From assembly GCA_032209605.1 (NCBI GenBank), contig JASFXZ010000001.1, positions 20,850,256-20,914,255 on the forward strand: DNA of 64,000 nucleotides. The letters run 5' to 3'. How positions within the stretch are numbered: the first letter of the stretch is position 1; every line of letters starts with the position of its first letter. The DNA is from Mactromeris polynyma (taxonomy: Eukaryota; Mollusca; Bivalvia; Venerida; Mactridae). The position numbers and the translations under genes are program-made. Of the stretch, positions 26,416 through 38,539 are shown in pieces. The notes under the pieces are model-generated. The model did no database searches. It had not been told where the DNA came from and saw nothing but the letters and a program-made list of their open reading frames with translations.

Positions 26416-26836
26416 TTAACTTCCAGTTTTCAAAATACATGAACCAGATTATCGTTTTATAAGAAATTAAAATCAGTTTTGGACTGTTGCGACTCGGAAA
26501 TAGTTGTATTAACATGTAACTACCAAAAGGCAAATTTGGCATTTCCTGGTAATTACACTCCTGGCGAAATATTATATCATCGTTCTACTCGAAAAATTGG
26601 ATGAAAAAACGAGCAAGACATGCCACATAAAATGTGCACAGCCACCCCCAACGCACAATGAGACATAAAAAAGTACACATACATGTAAAAAATTCCAAAG
26701 GCAAACTGAGGGACAAAAGAGACAAACATACATGGTGGGTGAAAAAAGGAGTATAGCATTGGAACGGTCCATGGCAAACACACCATTGGATTTCAAATCT
26801 TGGTTAATCGACACACCTGATCTCTTGGTACTCAAT

Positions 26837-27017
26837 TACAGTAAAACCTCAATAATAAGACCACCCTTGGGACCCTTGAAAACTGGTCTCAATATTGAGG
26901 AGGTCTTAATATTGAGGTTTACTGCAGAGCAAAATAGTGAAAATGGACTTGAACATTTGTTTTTAATTTTGAGGTGGTTTTATTATTGAGGTGGATTTTA
27001 AGTTAGGTTTTACTGTA
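26837..27017 (-). mobile_element. MITE family A, copy 4
   Basis: TACAGTAAAACCTCAATAAT with inverted end AAGTTAGGTTTTACTGTA. Opposite in orientation to copies such as 28131 (the ACCCTTGAAAACTGGTC block is near the left end). Confidence 0.85.
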
Positions 27018-27045
27018 TATATTGTTAATAGAAGGTCATATTGTA

Positions 27046-27135
27046 CATAAAGTATAGACATTTATTGTTTAACCTTAATATGTTACCTTTTTAAAATAAA
27101 GAAGTTATTATTATTATTATTATTATTATTACTGT
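27046..27135 (-). repeat. dispersed repeat Q, copy 2, with ATT microsatellite
   Basis: TTGTTTAACCTTAATATGTT-ACC is the inverse of 24065-24095, followed by a run of ATT triplets at about 27106-27133. Confidence 0.6.
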
Positions 27136-27704
27136 TATTCTACCGTAACCCAAAGTAAAACGATCAATGTAAATAAAAAAATCTCCGTTGGACAACTTCC
27201 CCCAACATACGAGACGGTGAACACAGGGTAGTGCAAGTAGAATTTAGATATATAAAACCCATTGACATGTGATCCAGTCAGATATGTACTCGATGACTTA
27301 CCAGAAGCCAGGGCAACTGGAGAGAAGCCCTCCCTCCGTGTCCGGGTTCTGGAGGGATTGCCTTCAATGTGTAGGTAGAATTGACATTTATATCATAACA
27401 CCAGACGATTGTACTGGTGTTGATCATAATATAATGGTATTCTGTTTTCACGAGTCGATACCTTCATGTGTCGAAATAAAGTTAAATTCAGATAACCGTG
27501 TGAGACAGCGTTTTGTTTTTGGTGTCAAGTAAATGGCGACAATCCCAGGAACCGTCATATAACATATATGATCATTTTGACACATTTAAAAGGTAGATAG
27601 TCTTCATTTTCTATCAAAATAAATCAAGTAATAATTTTTAGAAAATAGCATGTTAATGCCTTCATACAGACGTACTCTGAAACATTACATTGAGACTTTA
27701 CTTT

Positions 27705-27832
27705 AACGTTTCCTGCAACTGCATAACACGCGTCTGACACAGGTATTTCTTATGCTAGCACTAACTCGGCGCGTAGGTCCGCATAGAAAATACCCGTATC
27801 AGACACTTGTATTTGTGGTTTTGGGAAACATG
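27705..27832 (-). mobile_element. foldback MITE family P, copy 1
   Basis: The whole 128 bp is an imperfect palindrome: AACGTTTCC, CGTCTGACACAGGTATTTCT-TATGC on the left and the inverse GCATAGAAAATACCCGTATC-AGACAC, GGGAAACATG on the right. Matches 60763-60888 in the opposite orientation. Confidence 0.75.
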
Positions 27833-28130
27833 TAAGAAAAGTGACAATGCAGTGCTGACTAAAGATATTTTGTCGAAAAATAAGACTAAATGCCTTTAAC
27901 CAGTATAAAGTACCAACTTTGATGAGGAAGTAACTGGCGTTGAATGTACACTTATGTTAGTTCAAAGTCCAGATCAGCTAGTTTCTGGTGACGGACAAGA
28001 AGTATTGATTGGTCTTCCATTACACGTAACTTATGTTTGTTTTTCATAGAACATGCCAGTTTAATGCAATGAGTATTTGTCTTTGCTGGCTTAAGTCCTT
28101 TGACAGCGTCCCTAGAGCAACAAACTATAA

Positions 28131-28290
28131 TACAGCAAAACCTCACTTAAAAACCACCTCAATAATAAGACCAACTCAAGTCCATTTTGACTGTTTCGCG
28201 CCTTATTCAACCTCAATATTAAAACCACATCAATATTAAGATCAGTTTTCATGGGTCTCAACTGTCGTCTTATTATTGAGGTCTTACTGA
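28131..28290 (+). mobile_element. MITE family A, copy 5
   Basis: TACAGCAAAACCTCACTTAA to GTCTTATTATTGAGGTCTTA-CTGA. Lies 70 bp upstream of the 27-bp minisatellite. Confidence 0.8.
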
Positions 28291-28359
28291 ATTTGTGTCT
28301 TTTCCAATTAAAACATTTTCTGGTTTATTTCAATGTTCTTTTAAGTCATGGAAGCACGA

Positions 28360-28762
28360 TGCTTGAGTCTGATCATAGTGTTTGGATGCTTGAGTCTGAT
28401 CATAGTGTTTGGATGCTTGAGTCTGATCATAGTGTTTGGATGCTTGAGTCTGATCATAGTGTTTGGATGCTTGAGTCTGATCATAGTGTTTGGATGCTTG
28501 AGTCTGATCATAGTGTTTGGATGCTTGAGTCTGATCATAGTGTTTGGATGCTTGAGTCTGATCATAGTGTTTGGATGCTTGAGTCTGATCATAGTGTTTG
28601 GATGCTTGAGTCTGATCATAGTGTTTGGATGCTTGAGTCTGATCATAGTGTTTGGATGCTTGAGTCTGATCATAGTGTTTGGATGCTTGAGTCTGATCAT
28701 AGTGTTTGGATGCTTGAGTCTGATCATAGTGTTTGGATGCTTGAGTCTGATTATAGTGTTTG
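28360..28762. repeat. 27-bp minisatellite, about 15 copies
   Basis: Units start TGCTTGAGTCTGATCATAGT at 28360 and every 27 bp to 28738. All are identical except a C-to-T change in the last unit. Each contains the palindrome TGATCA. As 27 is a multiple of 3, frames remain open (MLESDHSVW nonamer and others) on both strands. I see no start context, splice signals or homology that would make it coding. Confidence 0.97.
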
Positions 28763-29068
28763 TTCAGTGTCAATGTATTTAGTACCGACACAATTTTGTT
28801 CCAATTTGATTCCATGTAGCCATGAGCATTTGGAGAATTTTGGTGGAAACTTCAGTTTTTGTCCAGTTAACCAACTTTTTTTGCACAAAATACGAGATTA
28901 AACAAAGGATACGGTTCTCGCGACACGAGTCATTAATACTTAACGCCTTTAAAAACGGTAATGTTTGAATTAGACGTCATTGCATACCAACAAAACGTAC
29001 TAAATACCAATTACATTTCAACTTTCATCAGTGAGAACTTTTAGGAATTTTTTATTTCTGAAATTAAG

Positions 29069-29250
29069 TACATTAAAACATCACTTAAAGACCACATCAA
29101 TAATAAGACCAACTCGAAATTAAGAACACAATTTTCAAATCCATTTTGAATGTTTTGCTCTATATTCAGCCTCAGTATTAAGACCACATCAATATTAGGA
29201 CCAGTTTTTAAGGGTACCAAGGGTAGTCTTATTATTGAGGTGTTACTGTA
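29069..29250 (+). mobile_element. MITE family A, copy 6
   Basis: TACATTAAAACATCACTTAA to CTTATTATTGAGGTGTTACT-GTA; internal CTCTATATTCAGCCTCAGTA. Confidence 0.8.
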
Positions 29251-29938
29251 TAATTTTTCTTTCTAATGTCATTTTACTTACGTGGACAGTTATGTTGCGG
29301 TATTAATGGTGTTAAATACATTATAATGTCTTTGTGTAAGCAAAGTACAAGAGTCATTGCCAATGTTTGAGCATAAACATGTGATTTGCGGAAATATTGT
29401 CACGGAAGGTGGCTTAAAATACCGTGAAGTGTCGGTAAATTCGAGATGAGGTGCGTGAAAGACAATACGCTTAGTCGATTGTGAACCATACTTTATAATG
29501 AAATTTGATTTTGTTGCCAGATAAGGTTGTAAAATGTAATAAAATGTCGCACATTGGTGGAATCATCCTTGACATGAAATATAATATCATGCTATATACC
29601 TCTATATACCCTTGGTATTATAACGAGGCAGATCTCCGCTTCAGCGTAATAGATCTGAACTTGACCGATTACTTATATTTCGCAGACTTTGGCTTCGACC
29701 TTCAACTTGACATTTACTTTCAGCACTAAGGATGAAACCTAAATCAGGTGACCAGACTTGTTTTCTGATAGAATTTACACAAAATACGACGTTTTATTCC
29801 ATCTTGTCACATTACATGTAGCATTTCACACAGACGCGCCGCGGTTTGGATTTTGCATTGTCATGGCGTTAAAAAGCACAATCGCAACATCTCGGCAATT
29901 TTCGTACAGTTTCTAAAATAGCCGAGATAATCCGAATG
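29251..29938. other. intergenic, nothing recognised
   Basis: No supported gene or repeat. Confidence 0.4.
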
Positions 29939-30103
29939 CCAAAAACCTCACTTAAAGACCTCCTCAATTATTGAGACGACCACAACTTTCAAGTCCATAT
30001 TTATGTTTTGCTCGCTATTCAACCTCAATATTAAGACCAACTCTATAAAAAGAGCTGTTTTTAACGGACCCAATGATGGTCTTATTATTGAGGTTTTATT
30101 GTA
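29939..30103 (+). mobile_element. MITE family A, copy 7
   Basis: AAAACCTCACTTAAAGACCT to TCTTATTATTGAGGTTTTAT-TGTA; the left CAGT is worn. Confidence 0.75.
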
Positions 30104-30273
30104 TATTTTTAATTAAAATAAACTAATTAGTCTCAACAGGAATAATTTGTAATTAACTCTCGCTTTACGATTCTGAAACTGCGAGTTCGTTGTATTAAAT
30201 AAAACATCAACTTGATACGTAAGAAATAATGGTATTTATTAGTGATAACCAGAATTGTACTTAGTTAAAGATA

Positions 30274-30591
30274 TACAGTAAAACCACGCATAAAGACCAC
30301 CTCAGTAATAAAACCACCTCAAAATTAAGACCACAATTTTGAGATTGTATAAAGAGAAAAACAGTTGAAAAGTGACTTGTAAATTGTGTTCTTAATTTTG
30401 AGGTGGTCTTATCATTAAGCCTGCCCTGCGTTCAGTTACGGCTATCAGCCATATCGTTTCGTAACGTTTTGCAATTTGGTTCCCTTGTGCAGGAAATGTG
30501 ATACGGTGGGCCAGGGATACAAAACAAAACGTTCGCTAGTGATAGCCGTAACCAGCTAACGCAGGGCAGGTCTTTAAATGGTGTTTTACTG
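30274..30591. mobile_element. MITE family A, copy 8, split by another MITE
   Basis: TACAGTAAAACCACGCATAA at left and TCTTTAAATGGTGTTTTACT-GA at right. The outer element is about 167 bp once the 30420-30570 insertion is removed. Both halves carry the same inner block (CTCAAAATTAAGACCAC and its inverse), so this copy is a near-perfect foldback. Confidence 0.8.
30420..30570. mobile_element. nested TIR element (CCTGCCCTGCGTT ends)
   Basis: A 151-bp insert with a 13-bp perfect TIR CCTGCCCTGCGTT / AACGCAGGGCAGG, extended imperfectly by GTTACGGCTATCA / TGATAGCCGTAAC. Non-coding. It lies within MITE copy 8; the target duplication is unclear. Confidence 0.85.
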
Positions 30592-31039
30592 AATGTCTTT
30601 TAGTACGTAAATCTTAAGACAAGTAATGACAGAAATATATACGTACACGTCATTTCATTCACCCTTGAAAAACTAGTGAATTGAAGCGACAGTAATGATC
30701 GAACTTATCTGATTAGAACTTGATCTTCTGGAACGGAGATATGTTTGATCAGAAATGTCGAAATGGTTACATTGTTTCTTTTTGCTTCAATTGTTTTCTA
30801 TACCACATTGTTTTAAATCTGGATTATGACCAAGACAATCAAGATTGGAATGACATATATGCTCTCTCGTCTGATATATAGGCGTTTCGTCTATTCTTGT
30901 ACTGGGACTTCGAGTCACAACTTTCGGAAACAGCCATGGTCACGAGAGGACTTTTCTATAGCTATTTAACTGCAGGTTGACAGCTGAGAAGAAGCACCGA
31001 CATTCCGTATCTTTATCACTTACGAATTTTACTTCCTTT

Positions 31040-31135
31040 TGCTCCCCGAAAGCAACTGTCAACTTCTCCACATGTGGAGGACATGACCGGATGACAGTCT
31101 AGCGCTCTAACAATTGAGCTAGCCTTGTGGGCTTT
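31040..31135 (-). mobile_element. tRNA-derived SINE fragment
   Basis: Minus strand: AAGGCTAGCTCAATTGTTAG-AGCGCTAGA is a good tRNA A-box/D-arm sequence, followed by GTCATCCGGTCATG and a core-like GAGAAGTTGACAGTTGC. The B box is lost. Confidence 0.6.
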
Positions 31136-33231
31136 ACAGAAGAAGACAAAGGCGTTTTCAAATTTAACGATCAAGAATAAACATAAATAGAAAACCTAGA
31201 ACATTTTGCATTTTATAGAGAAATGGTTAAACCTCTGCGAGGAATGTTATCAAATACGCCATGTTGAGGTTCTTTATCATACTGAGTCACCAATTAAATG
31301 CAACTTCCGATTTGTTTAGTTTGGCAAAATAGCCGGAAAGTTATCGCGTGTAATTGAACTTCTGAAATTCCCCATATTTGTAGTGCACAAATATATACAG
31401 CCGGTTCTTCCCCAAGCTATTGTTCCTTTGTCTAAGTTCCAAATTTAGTGTTAAGCTTTCATGAAACGAGGCAGTAAAGTTGAACGCATTAAGTTTTTTT
31501 TCCGTCTGCACTGATGTTTATTCAATGACTTTGGACTGAGTAACTTCTGTTGACTTTTGACAACACAATCCACTAATATTCTTTATCGAACATTGATTTC
31601 ATTGTATTCCAATCCATAGTCTGTAATTCAACTCGAAATATTAAGATAATAATATCAGACCTAAGATCTTTCAAACAAACGTCCGTATGACAGTGTTTGT
31701 AAAGATATATAATTGATAAGTAATGACCGTGGATTGTTTTCAAAATCAGTTATTGATATGCTTATTGTCAGTCAATTGTATAAAAAATGGAGACTTATAA
31801 GCGCATTATCTAGTACACCATTTTACTGATCATGTCAACTTTTAAAATAGTAACAAATCGGTGACCCTAAAAGCATTCCAAATAAAGCGTTAACGAGACC
31901 TTGAGAATCAAATTTGATCAGATAAATATAGATATATTACAAGATGATAATACAAATTGTATTCCATTGTTTGTGACAAGCGGGTAATCTATAATAAGAT
32001 CAAAGAGGAAAGTAAAGCAAAGTATAAGTGCAGTCAACGTGCCATGATTGAACTTATGTCCGGTTAAAGTTTCTACAAATATTTGGTATTACGTATGAAT
32101 ACGATATTTGAACTAGAAGACCCAATTTTATATGTAGATAATGTTAAACATTATCATTATTATTAATCTGTTTTCTCATACTACAAAGGAGCCAATTTTA
32201 AACTTGTAGATAATAATTCTATGTGTCTTTACTAAATATAATATTTATCTCTACTGAAATATGTTTTCTAATCAGATTTGCTATGATCTGATCATACACC
32301 CATTTGTTAAGCAGTGTGCATAAGTGCCCGCATTCCTATTCCAGTGTTTTATTATTGTCTTAAGGTAACTAGCAAATAGATTTTCAGCTTTACTGTATTT
32401 GATTATGTACATGAACATGTGTATATAAATTGATTGTTATATAGTCGCTTGTAACTACAGAATGGGGTGGCAATGTACTTTTATTGTTAAAATCTGTATT
32501 GTATATATTATATGATTGTACATTGATGAGACTTAAATAAGAAAATAAATAAAAAATGTTGAACAAGACTATAGTGTTCTTAACGCATGCTTGTTTTATT
32601 CTTTTCTACGAGACAGTTGTCAATCAGATCATATACGGTCTGACCGGGGTGACAATATTTTATAATTCGCGCATTCATTTCTGTCTTGTTTACAAAATTT
32701 AAATTAATTAAATTGTTTAACAATGTTTTAAAACAACGTAATATCAACTGCCTCTTTGTTATATTTGTGTTAACTTTGTTTAACTTTTCTCATGCAAATG
32801 CAGTTATTTATGTGTTTTTTTTTCATTATTTTATTCAAATCTCGTAGGTATTTTATGATTTAACATTTTATGGTTATGGACATATTTTTTAAATGTTTGA
32901 ATGTAACTTTTGATGTATATATAATGTTTTACGTATGTACATAAATAATACAGAAATAAAGACATATATTATGTGACATGCTATTGCTGTTGTTGGACGT
33001 CAGAATTGTACTTTTGTAGTGACTTTTAGATGTGTAAAGCATTTAAGACAAAAGTACTGGAAAAATTCAGAAAAATGCCCTCAGTTTGAACCAAATCCGT
33101 TGACAAACTGTTATATGCACGTAGCGGATGCTTATAAATTTACAAATATCGGGAAATATTCATACGAAAATTAGAAAATCAAGCAAGTTCTTCTTAAATC
33201 ATTTACTCATATTGCAAACCCATCAGAACCC
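31136..33231. other. intergenic, nothing recognised
   Basis: About 2.1 kb of AT-rich sequence without a supported gene or repeat. Several AATAAA motifs occur, expected by chance here. Confidence 0.4.
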
Positions 33232-33514
33232 GCCCGGTTTGCTCAGTTGTGAAAGAGCTGGACTTTCACCCTGGAGGTCCGGTTTCGAATACCGGGATGG
33301 ATAAGGTTATGTCCTTTAGTGACATTCTTCTACGGACATCTACCCTACACCCCACCTCTTAATGATGCATAAGGATAGTTGCCAGCCACTTGCGGAAGGG
33401 CAAGTTAGTACTGGTCAACATTTATCAGTCAAGGAAAATTGGTTAGGTTAAATGACCGCAATGGTTAACTGAAAACATGTTGAAAAATGGCGTTACCCCC
33501 CCCCCCCTCCCCCT
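33232..33514 (+). mobile_element. tRNA-derived SINE with core
   Basis: Head GCCCGGTTTGCTCAGTTGTG-AAAGAGC (A box) and CCGGTTTCGAATACCGGG (B box within a pairing T-arm). Then a core GTTGCCAGCCACTTGCGG-AAGGGCAAGTTAGTACTGGTC and a 3' block TTAAATGACCGCAATGGTTA, TGTTGAAAAATGGCGTTA, ending in a C run. This layout (tRNA head, conserved core, GCGTTA-type end) is that of molluscan tRNA-SINEs. Confidence 0.8.
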
Positions 33515-34019
33515 TCAACAAAAACAAAAAGCAAGCGTATCAGAGAGATGAAACAGGATGGGAAGTTAACGAAGTGTGTTTTGTGAACCTGTTAGATATG
33601 TGCAGGGGATATCAATTACTAGAACAGGGTTTCCGTCCGTCTGACTCATTTGTATGCGCAATATACCAAGTATTGGGGCAATGAAAAATTAATTTCACTC
33701 CTACAACTCCTACGACATTCAAAAGTAATCGGAAACATGATAAAATAACACCATCACAACCAATGAGGTCGTCTGCCACTTGTCAATGGAGAACGAAGGT
33801 ATTTGATTAATCGGTACAGAAATTTAAAACACAAAATGTGGGTTTAAACTCCCACGAACTATCTAATATTTATGTCGATCTCCCAAATAAAAAGCTCTTT
33901 GATATGAAAAATAAGCAAATGTATAGGGATTCATCCTGGTGGTTGTTTTAATTTGATTTAATAAAAAAAAAAAGTTTTTTATTCCATAATTTGTGTGTAG
34001 TCTGAAGTTTTGAGATATT
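33515..34019. other. intergenic, nothing recognised
   Basis: AT-rich, with an A run at about 33962-33973. Confidence 0.4.
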
Positions 34020-34390
34020 ATCAGAGAATGACCTTCCGTTTAGCTAAGTCGGTCATACTCTCCTTTAGCATCGGGCGCTTATTCTGATACCGTGATTCAG
34101 AATATAACGACAGTGGAATCAAAGCGCTGTGTGTGTACGTGAGTCGGACAGTGAAAGCACTCGATGGTCACCTCATAGTGAAGCGTACAAACTCCGTAAA
34201 TTTGTCAGATGAAACATCCAAAGTCATTTGTCCCCAATCTCTGAATCATGCTGAGAAGTCGTCCATTGCTTACGGAAGAACAGGTTAGTACTGGTTGGAG
34301 ATCCAGGCACAATAGCTAGGTCATCTGCCACTGTACATAACACAGAAATACTGTTGAAAAACGGAGTAAAATTCGAACGCAACTTTACCA
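34020..34390 (+). mobile_element. tRNA-derived SINE (family E), fullest copy
   Basis: Head TTCCGTTTAGCTAAGTCGGT-CATACTCTCCTTTAGCATCGGG resembles a tRNA-Ala body with an AGC anticodon region. Then CAGTGGAATCAAAGCGCTGT, then a core TTGCTTACGGAAGAACAGGT-TAGTACTGGTTGG, ending ACTGTTGAAAAACGGAGTAAA. The head is shared with fragments at 10980 and 14195, the tail with 33232 and 47115. Confidence 0.65.
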
Positions 34391-35613
34391 GGAAAAACAC
34401 AAGAACAACAAGACATGTATAGCCAAATGGTTGTTCCAGATCACTATCATAACTGCATTGGACGCAAGCAATATCATTCCCTCTTTTGATACCCAGGATC
34501 AATCGTTACTCGGCGCTCAACATAGAATACATTCACGCAAATATCATATTTTTCGCGCCAATTTCAACGACAGTGTGTCACTTAGCCTACTCGGGTACAA
34601 GGACAACATTGTAATCTACGTCACACACTCAAATCCCGGCCCACACTCAGATGCATGCTGGCTGTGTTAATTTTGAATTCTTAGTACTGAATACTAAGAA
34701 ATTGTCAGGCTTATTCTCCTAAACCATATCGAGTTTCTTTGAATCATTAGATATGCTCTCAAACATGTTTTAGGGAAACAATCAATCATGTAAAACCATT
34801 CTTAATCATATTCTTTGAAATTCGATCAAGTTTTCTTTACAATATTGAAGCAAGCACACTTGAGCAGATCTTTAGTGTAGGAGGTTATAAACGAGTATTG
34901 TTACACCTGTGTCAATTGTGGAGGACGTGTTCTACCCACATTTGGTTAGAAAGCTTAAAATCACGGTGGTGATCGATGACAGTGGGCTGTCACATAAACC
35001 ACAATAAATTACTAGTTCGAGGGCCACGATATATGCCACAGGGGCAATACAACCATTTCAATTAAGCTATCAGCAAATAATGGTAAAATGATAGATGTTT
35101 TCTTTTTTCAAAATTAACGTTATAATTTGCTTTTGTATTGACCTTGTTTTCCAATATTCGGGTCATACAGTTTTTCGTCACTTGTTTGACGTCCCTCGTT
35201 AATAAATTTGCTTCACATATTTCACGTCATATTAAGTAACGTTATATTTGTGTTTTAATAAATTACTTGTATCCGTTGTATTTAAATGCTCACGCTCAGC
35301 TGATCGACACCACCAAGAGACATCAGATTTGTGACGGTGGATTAGAACGAAGAGAAAACAATTGTACGATAAACAAGATTATCATTTTGTAATGGCGTTT
35401 TACATCACATAAACAACCAGGCTCATACAATGACCCTTTTCGGCTACTAGGGTTGAGGAAGACCACTGGCGGACCTTATGTGAGCCAACTGGTTAGCTAA
35501 GTGTGGTTAACCAATTATTTTATCAATACAGTCAACGAATTTAGTAGGCGAATCTACAGCAACTTGTCAGCTGACTCGAACAATGTATGTCCATCAAGCG
35601 GCTCAAAGACTAG
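34391..35613. other. intergenic, nothing recognised
   Basis: No supported gene or repeat. Confidence 0.4.
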
Positions 35614-35782
35614 TAAAGTAAAACCTCACTAAATACCACACCAATAGTAAGACCACCTCAAAATTTAGAGCACAATTTTTAAGTCTATTTTCTATAAGTC
35701 TGTTTTATTTTTGAGTTAACCTCATTAAGAAGATCAGTTTTCAAGGGTCTCAAGGGTGGTCTTATTATTGATTTTTTTACCT
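35614..35782 (+). mobile_element. MITE family A, copy 9 (degenerate)
   Basis: AAGTAAAACCTCACTAAATA and GGGTGGTCTTATTATTGA; both ends are worn. Confidence 0.7.
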
Positions 35783-35859
35783 TACATCAAACTGATGAAC
35801 AAAAATAAATCCATTTTCAATATAGTGCAATCTGCCCTGAGCATTATCCTCTTGGTAGC

Positions 35860-36002
35860 CGCACGTTTGGTTGTTGGTGTTACGTTGTTGCTCTAGGAAG
35901 GTGATAGTTAACTAGATAGTTAATATTTACTATAGGAAAAGTTAACTTTGCTGAAGAGGGGTTGTTGTTCTAGAGAGGGACGCTGTATATGGGATGCACT
36001 GT
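35860..36002. repeat. dispersed repeat family I, copy 2
   Basis: TTGTTGCTCTAGGAAGGTG, GGGGTTGTTGTTCTAGAGAG and a GGATGCACTGTA end. Related to the family that carries the 59-bp minisatellite. Confidence 0.5.
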
Positions 36003-36829
36003 ATATATCCATACAGAATATGACACACATCAGAAATGCGTTACGACATTGTATACTCTTATATGGTCTTCTGCAACTCGCATAATGATTAATCAAACGT
36101 AAGTGAACAAAATTATACTGTTTGCTTGTATTTTCGCGGTACTAACAAAATCACGCAACGGAAGAAAAACTTACTTAAATTTTCTTTCGCGTTCATTTTT
36201 TTTAAAGAATATTTTACAGATTATGAATATTTTAATATCATTTCTTTGCAGTATTTTTCATACTTTTGCCAAATTGTTAAAATGTATGTTTTCAAATAGT
36301 TTACAGTCAATTAGTGCAGAAAAAATATTTTTTCCCCGGATTTTTATACTGTGCCATATTGTTTCAATGCATGTCTTGTTGTCAAAATACAAAAATACCG
36401 CGAACCAGAAGTAAAGCGAAAATAGCAGCAAACAGCATAATACTAATTGAATGAACGTTTACCAAATGCTAGCATACACAGACAAAAGTTGAGTTCAACT
36501 TAACAAGGACAGTTTAAGGAAACAATAGACGAAAACTACACATGTACATCAGAATCACTGTTTGTAACAAACAAAGAAACTTCGAATGTTATTTACTTTT
36601 ACTGTACTAAATTATGTCGTTATGTATAGGAGATCAACAAGGAAGACTTTCGGATTTCCATATACATTTCACGCTGAAGTGTCATAGTTTAACATCCTTG
36701 TTGAATCCGTTTAATTACAATGATGTCTCCGAAAATGGAAACATGATGTATTAGCGTTGAGCAAAGGTTTCCATTCAATGCATATATTGTCATTTTTATT
36801 AACAAACGCAACACAAACAAGAAATATAT
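36003..36829. other. intergenic, nothing recognised
   Basis: A 103-residue frame at 36103-36414 is AT-driven and has no recognisable domain. Confidence 0.4.
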
Positions 36830-37130
36830 TGAAAAAAATGAGAGGCGCAATTTGAAGGTTAAGATTTGCAACATCAAAAAATGCGGAGATGTTACGATTG
36901 CTGGTCACTCGAGATCCAAAATGGATTTTGGTAAATTCACCGAAAATCATAGGATTTCGGTAAGGGAACGTATCCATTATCGAAAGGTTGACCAATCCGC
37001 GTCAAGGTTACAAACGCTGTTCGGTTGAAGAGAAATTCGCTTAGTGGTTATTAACATAAGATTTGATTGGTTTACACAACACTGATTATGCAAATAGCAA
37101 AACCATGTTAGTACGGCTGCGGCGAAAAAT
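36830..37130 (+). repeat. dispersed repeat family D, copy 2
   Basis: GCGCAATTTGAAGGTTAAGA to GTACGGCTGCGGCGAAAA; same block order as 14300-14615, with the full ATTTTGGTAAATTCACCGAA region. Confidence 0.8.
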
Positions 37131-37172
37131 GCGCTCAATCTAGTGAGATATACAACGCAAGATGTCCGGAAA

Positions 37173-37964
37173 CCAAGGATTATATCAGATAGTTAACACT
37201 CAAATCTCAAATCACACAATCAACTGGTATTAGTCTGATATTGAAATTTTAGTTTGGAAAATGCACGAAAATGACAAATATTCTTTTGTGTCCATTTTCT
37301 TTGCGATGTTAAGGTAATTATGAGATATGGGAGTGGTTGTTGGGTTTGAGTGCCACACACCACACTCAGACTTTATAATTACTCCCAGATCTCAAATTTC
37401 ACTCAATTCTCCAGGAAAATTTGTCACAAAAAATATTCAGCACTCATTTAACATAATCTAACATTTTCAAACTCAATATCAGACTCATTAGAGTATTTTT
37501 TCGTGATTTGAGATTTGAGATTTGAGATTTGAGATTTGAGATTTGAGATTTGAGATTTGAGATTTGAGATTTGAGATTTGAGTGCTGAGTGCTGAGTGCT
37601 GAGTGCTGAGTGCTGAGTGCTGAGTGCTGAGTGCTGAGTGCTGAGTGCTGAGTGCTGAGTGCTGAGTGCTGAGTGCTGAGTGCTGAGTGCTGAGTGCTGA
37701 GTGCTGAGTGCTGAGTGCTGAGTGCTGAGTGCTGAGTGCTGAGTGCTGAGTGCTGAGTGCTGAGTGCTGAGTGCTGAGTGCTGAGTGCTGAGTGCTGAGT
37801 GCTGAGTGCTGAGTGCTGAGTGCTGAGTGCTGAGTGCTGAGTGCTGAGTGCTGAGTGCTGAGTGCTGAGTGCTGAGTGCTGAGTGCTGAGTGCTGAGTGC
37901 TGAGTGCTGAGTGCTGAGTGCTGAGTGCTGAGTGCTGAGTGCTGAGTATAAGTGGATTTTGATA
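37173..37964. mobile_element. MITE family H, copy 1, with expanded TIR
   Basis: Left end CCAAGGATTATATCAGATAG then ACACTCAAATCTCAAATCAC. Interior GAGATATGGGAGTGGTTGTT and GGGTTTGAGTGCCACAC match 41659-42013. The right terminus is replaced by a 442-bp heptamer array, then GAGTATAAGTGGATTTTGAT. Confidence 0.75.
37505..37946. repeat. two-part heptamer array
   Basis: About 11 perfect copies of GATTTGA (37505-37581), then about 52 perfect copies of GTGCTGA (37582-37946), with a sharp switch between them. Minus frames reading LSTQHSA and LKSQISN are artefacts. Confidence 0.97.
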
Positions 37965-38069
37965 CACATGCCAACTTTAACAAGTATAATAAATGAATAA
38001 ACAACTGTTGCCGTATGTCCAATTAAAACATTCAGAACTACTCTGGTACTTCTAAAGTAGTGCATACGT

Positions 38070-38425
38070 TAAAGATGTATCTGGCTCATCTGAACAAAGA
38101 AATGTTCGAAGTGGCTTTATCCAGTGTTGTTGTTAAAATGGCTAAAAATCTTTAATAAGAACCATTGCAATGTATAACCGATTGAAAATATATTTTTTAC
38201 CATATTACTAACAGACAAAAGTTGTATGAAATAGCCTGATTGTTAAAAAACAGGAAGTTTTTTAAAATTCTATGATGTACAAACATCTTTCTTCAACAAA
38301 TACGGATCAATACATTATGAATTCATTCTTCGTTAATGTATGTTTATTGATTTTTTAACTATAAGAAATATAGTTTACATTTTGTTTAGGTAAACAAATG
38401 AACACAAAATGAGCATAATATTACT
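38070..38425 (+). repeat. dispersed repeat family G, copy 3
   Basis: GTATCTGGCTCATCTGAACA to ACAAATGAACACAAAATGAG-CATAATATTACTTTAA; probably the best full-length copy. Confidence 0.8.
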
Positions 38426-38539
38426 TTAAGCGTAAAAATATACAATTGCATATATATACCGACGCCATCCCCCTGGTTGTATGTTATGTTTCACTTTCCA
38501 TATGTGCACTTCCGTTACTTGATATAATATTCATGTTCT

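Noticed and set aside
28251..28901. 216-residue frame with MLESDHSVW repeats
   Set aside because: Starts inside a MITE end, and the rest is the 27-bp minisatellite; no recognisable domain or splice support.
33232..33305. Apparent tRNA-Glu-like gene
   Set aside because: Good A and B boxes, but no matching acceptor stem, and a SINE core continues downstream.
36103..36414. 103-residue hydrophobic frame
   Set aside because: Phe/Leu/Ile-rich because of AT composition; no homologous pattern or context.
37444..38065. Frames of 159-205 residues with LSTQHSA / LKSQISN repeats
   Set aside because: Heptamer array artefacts; three minus frames are open at once.
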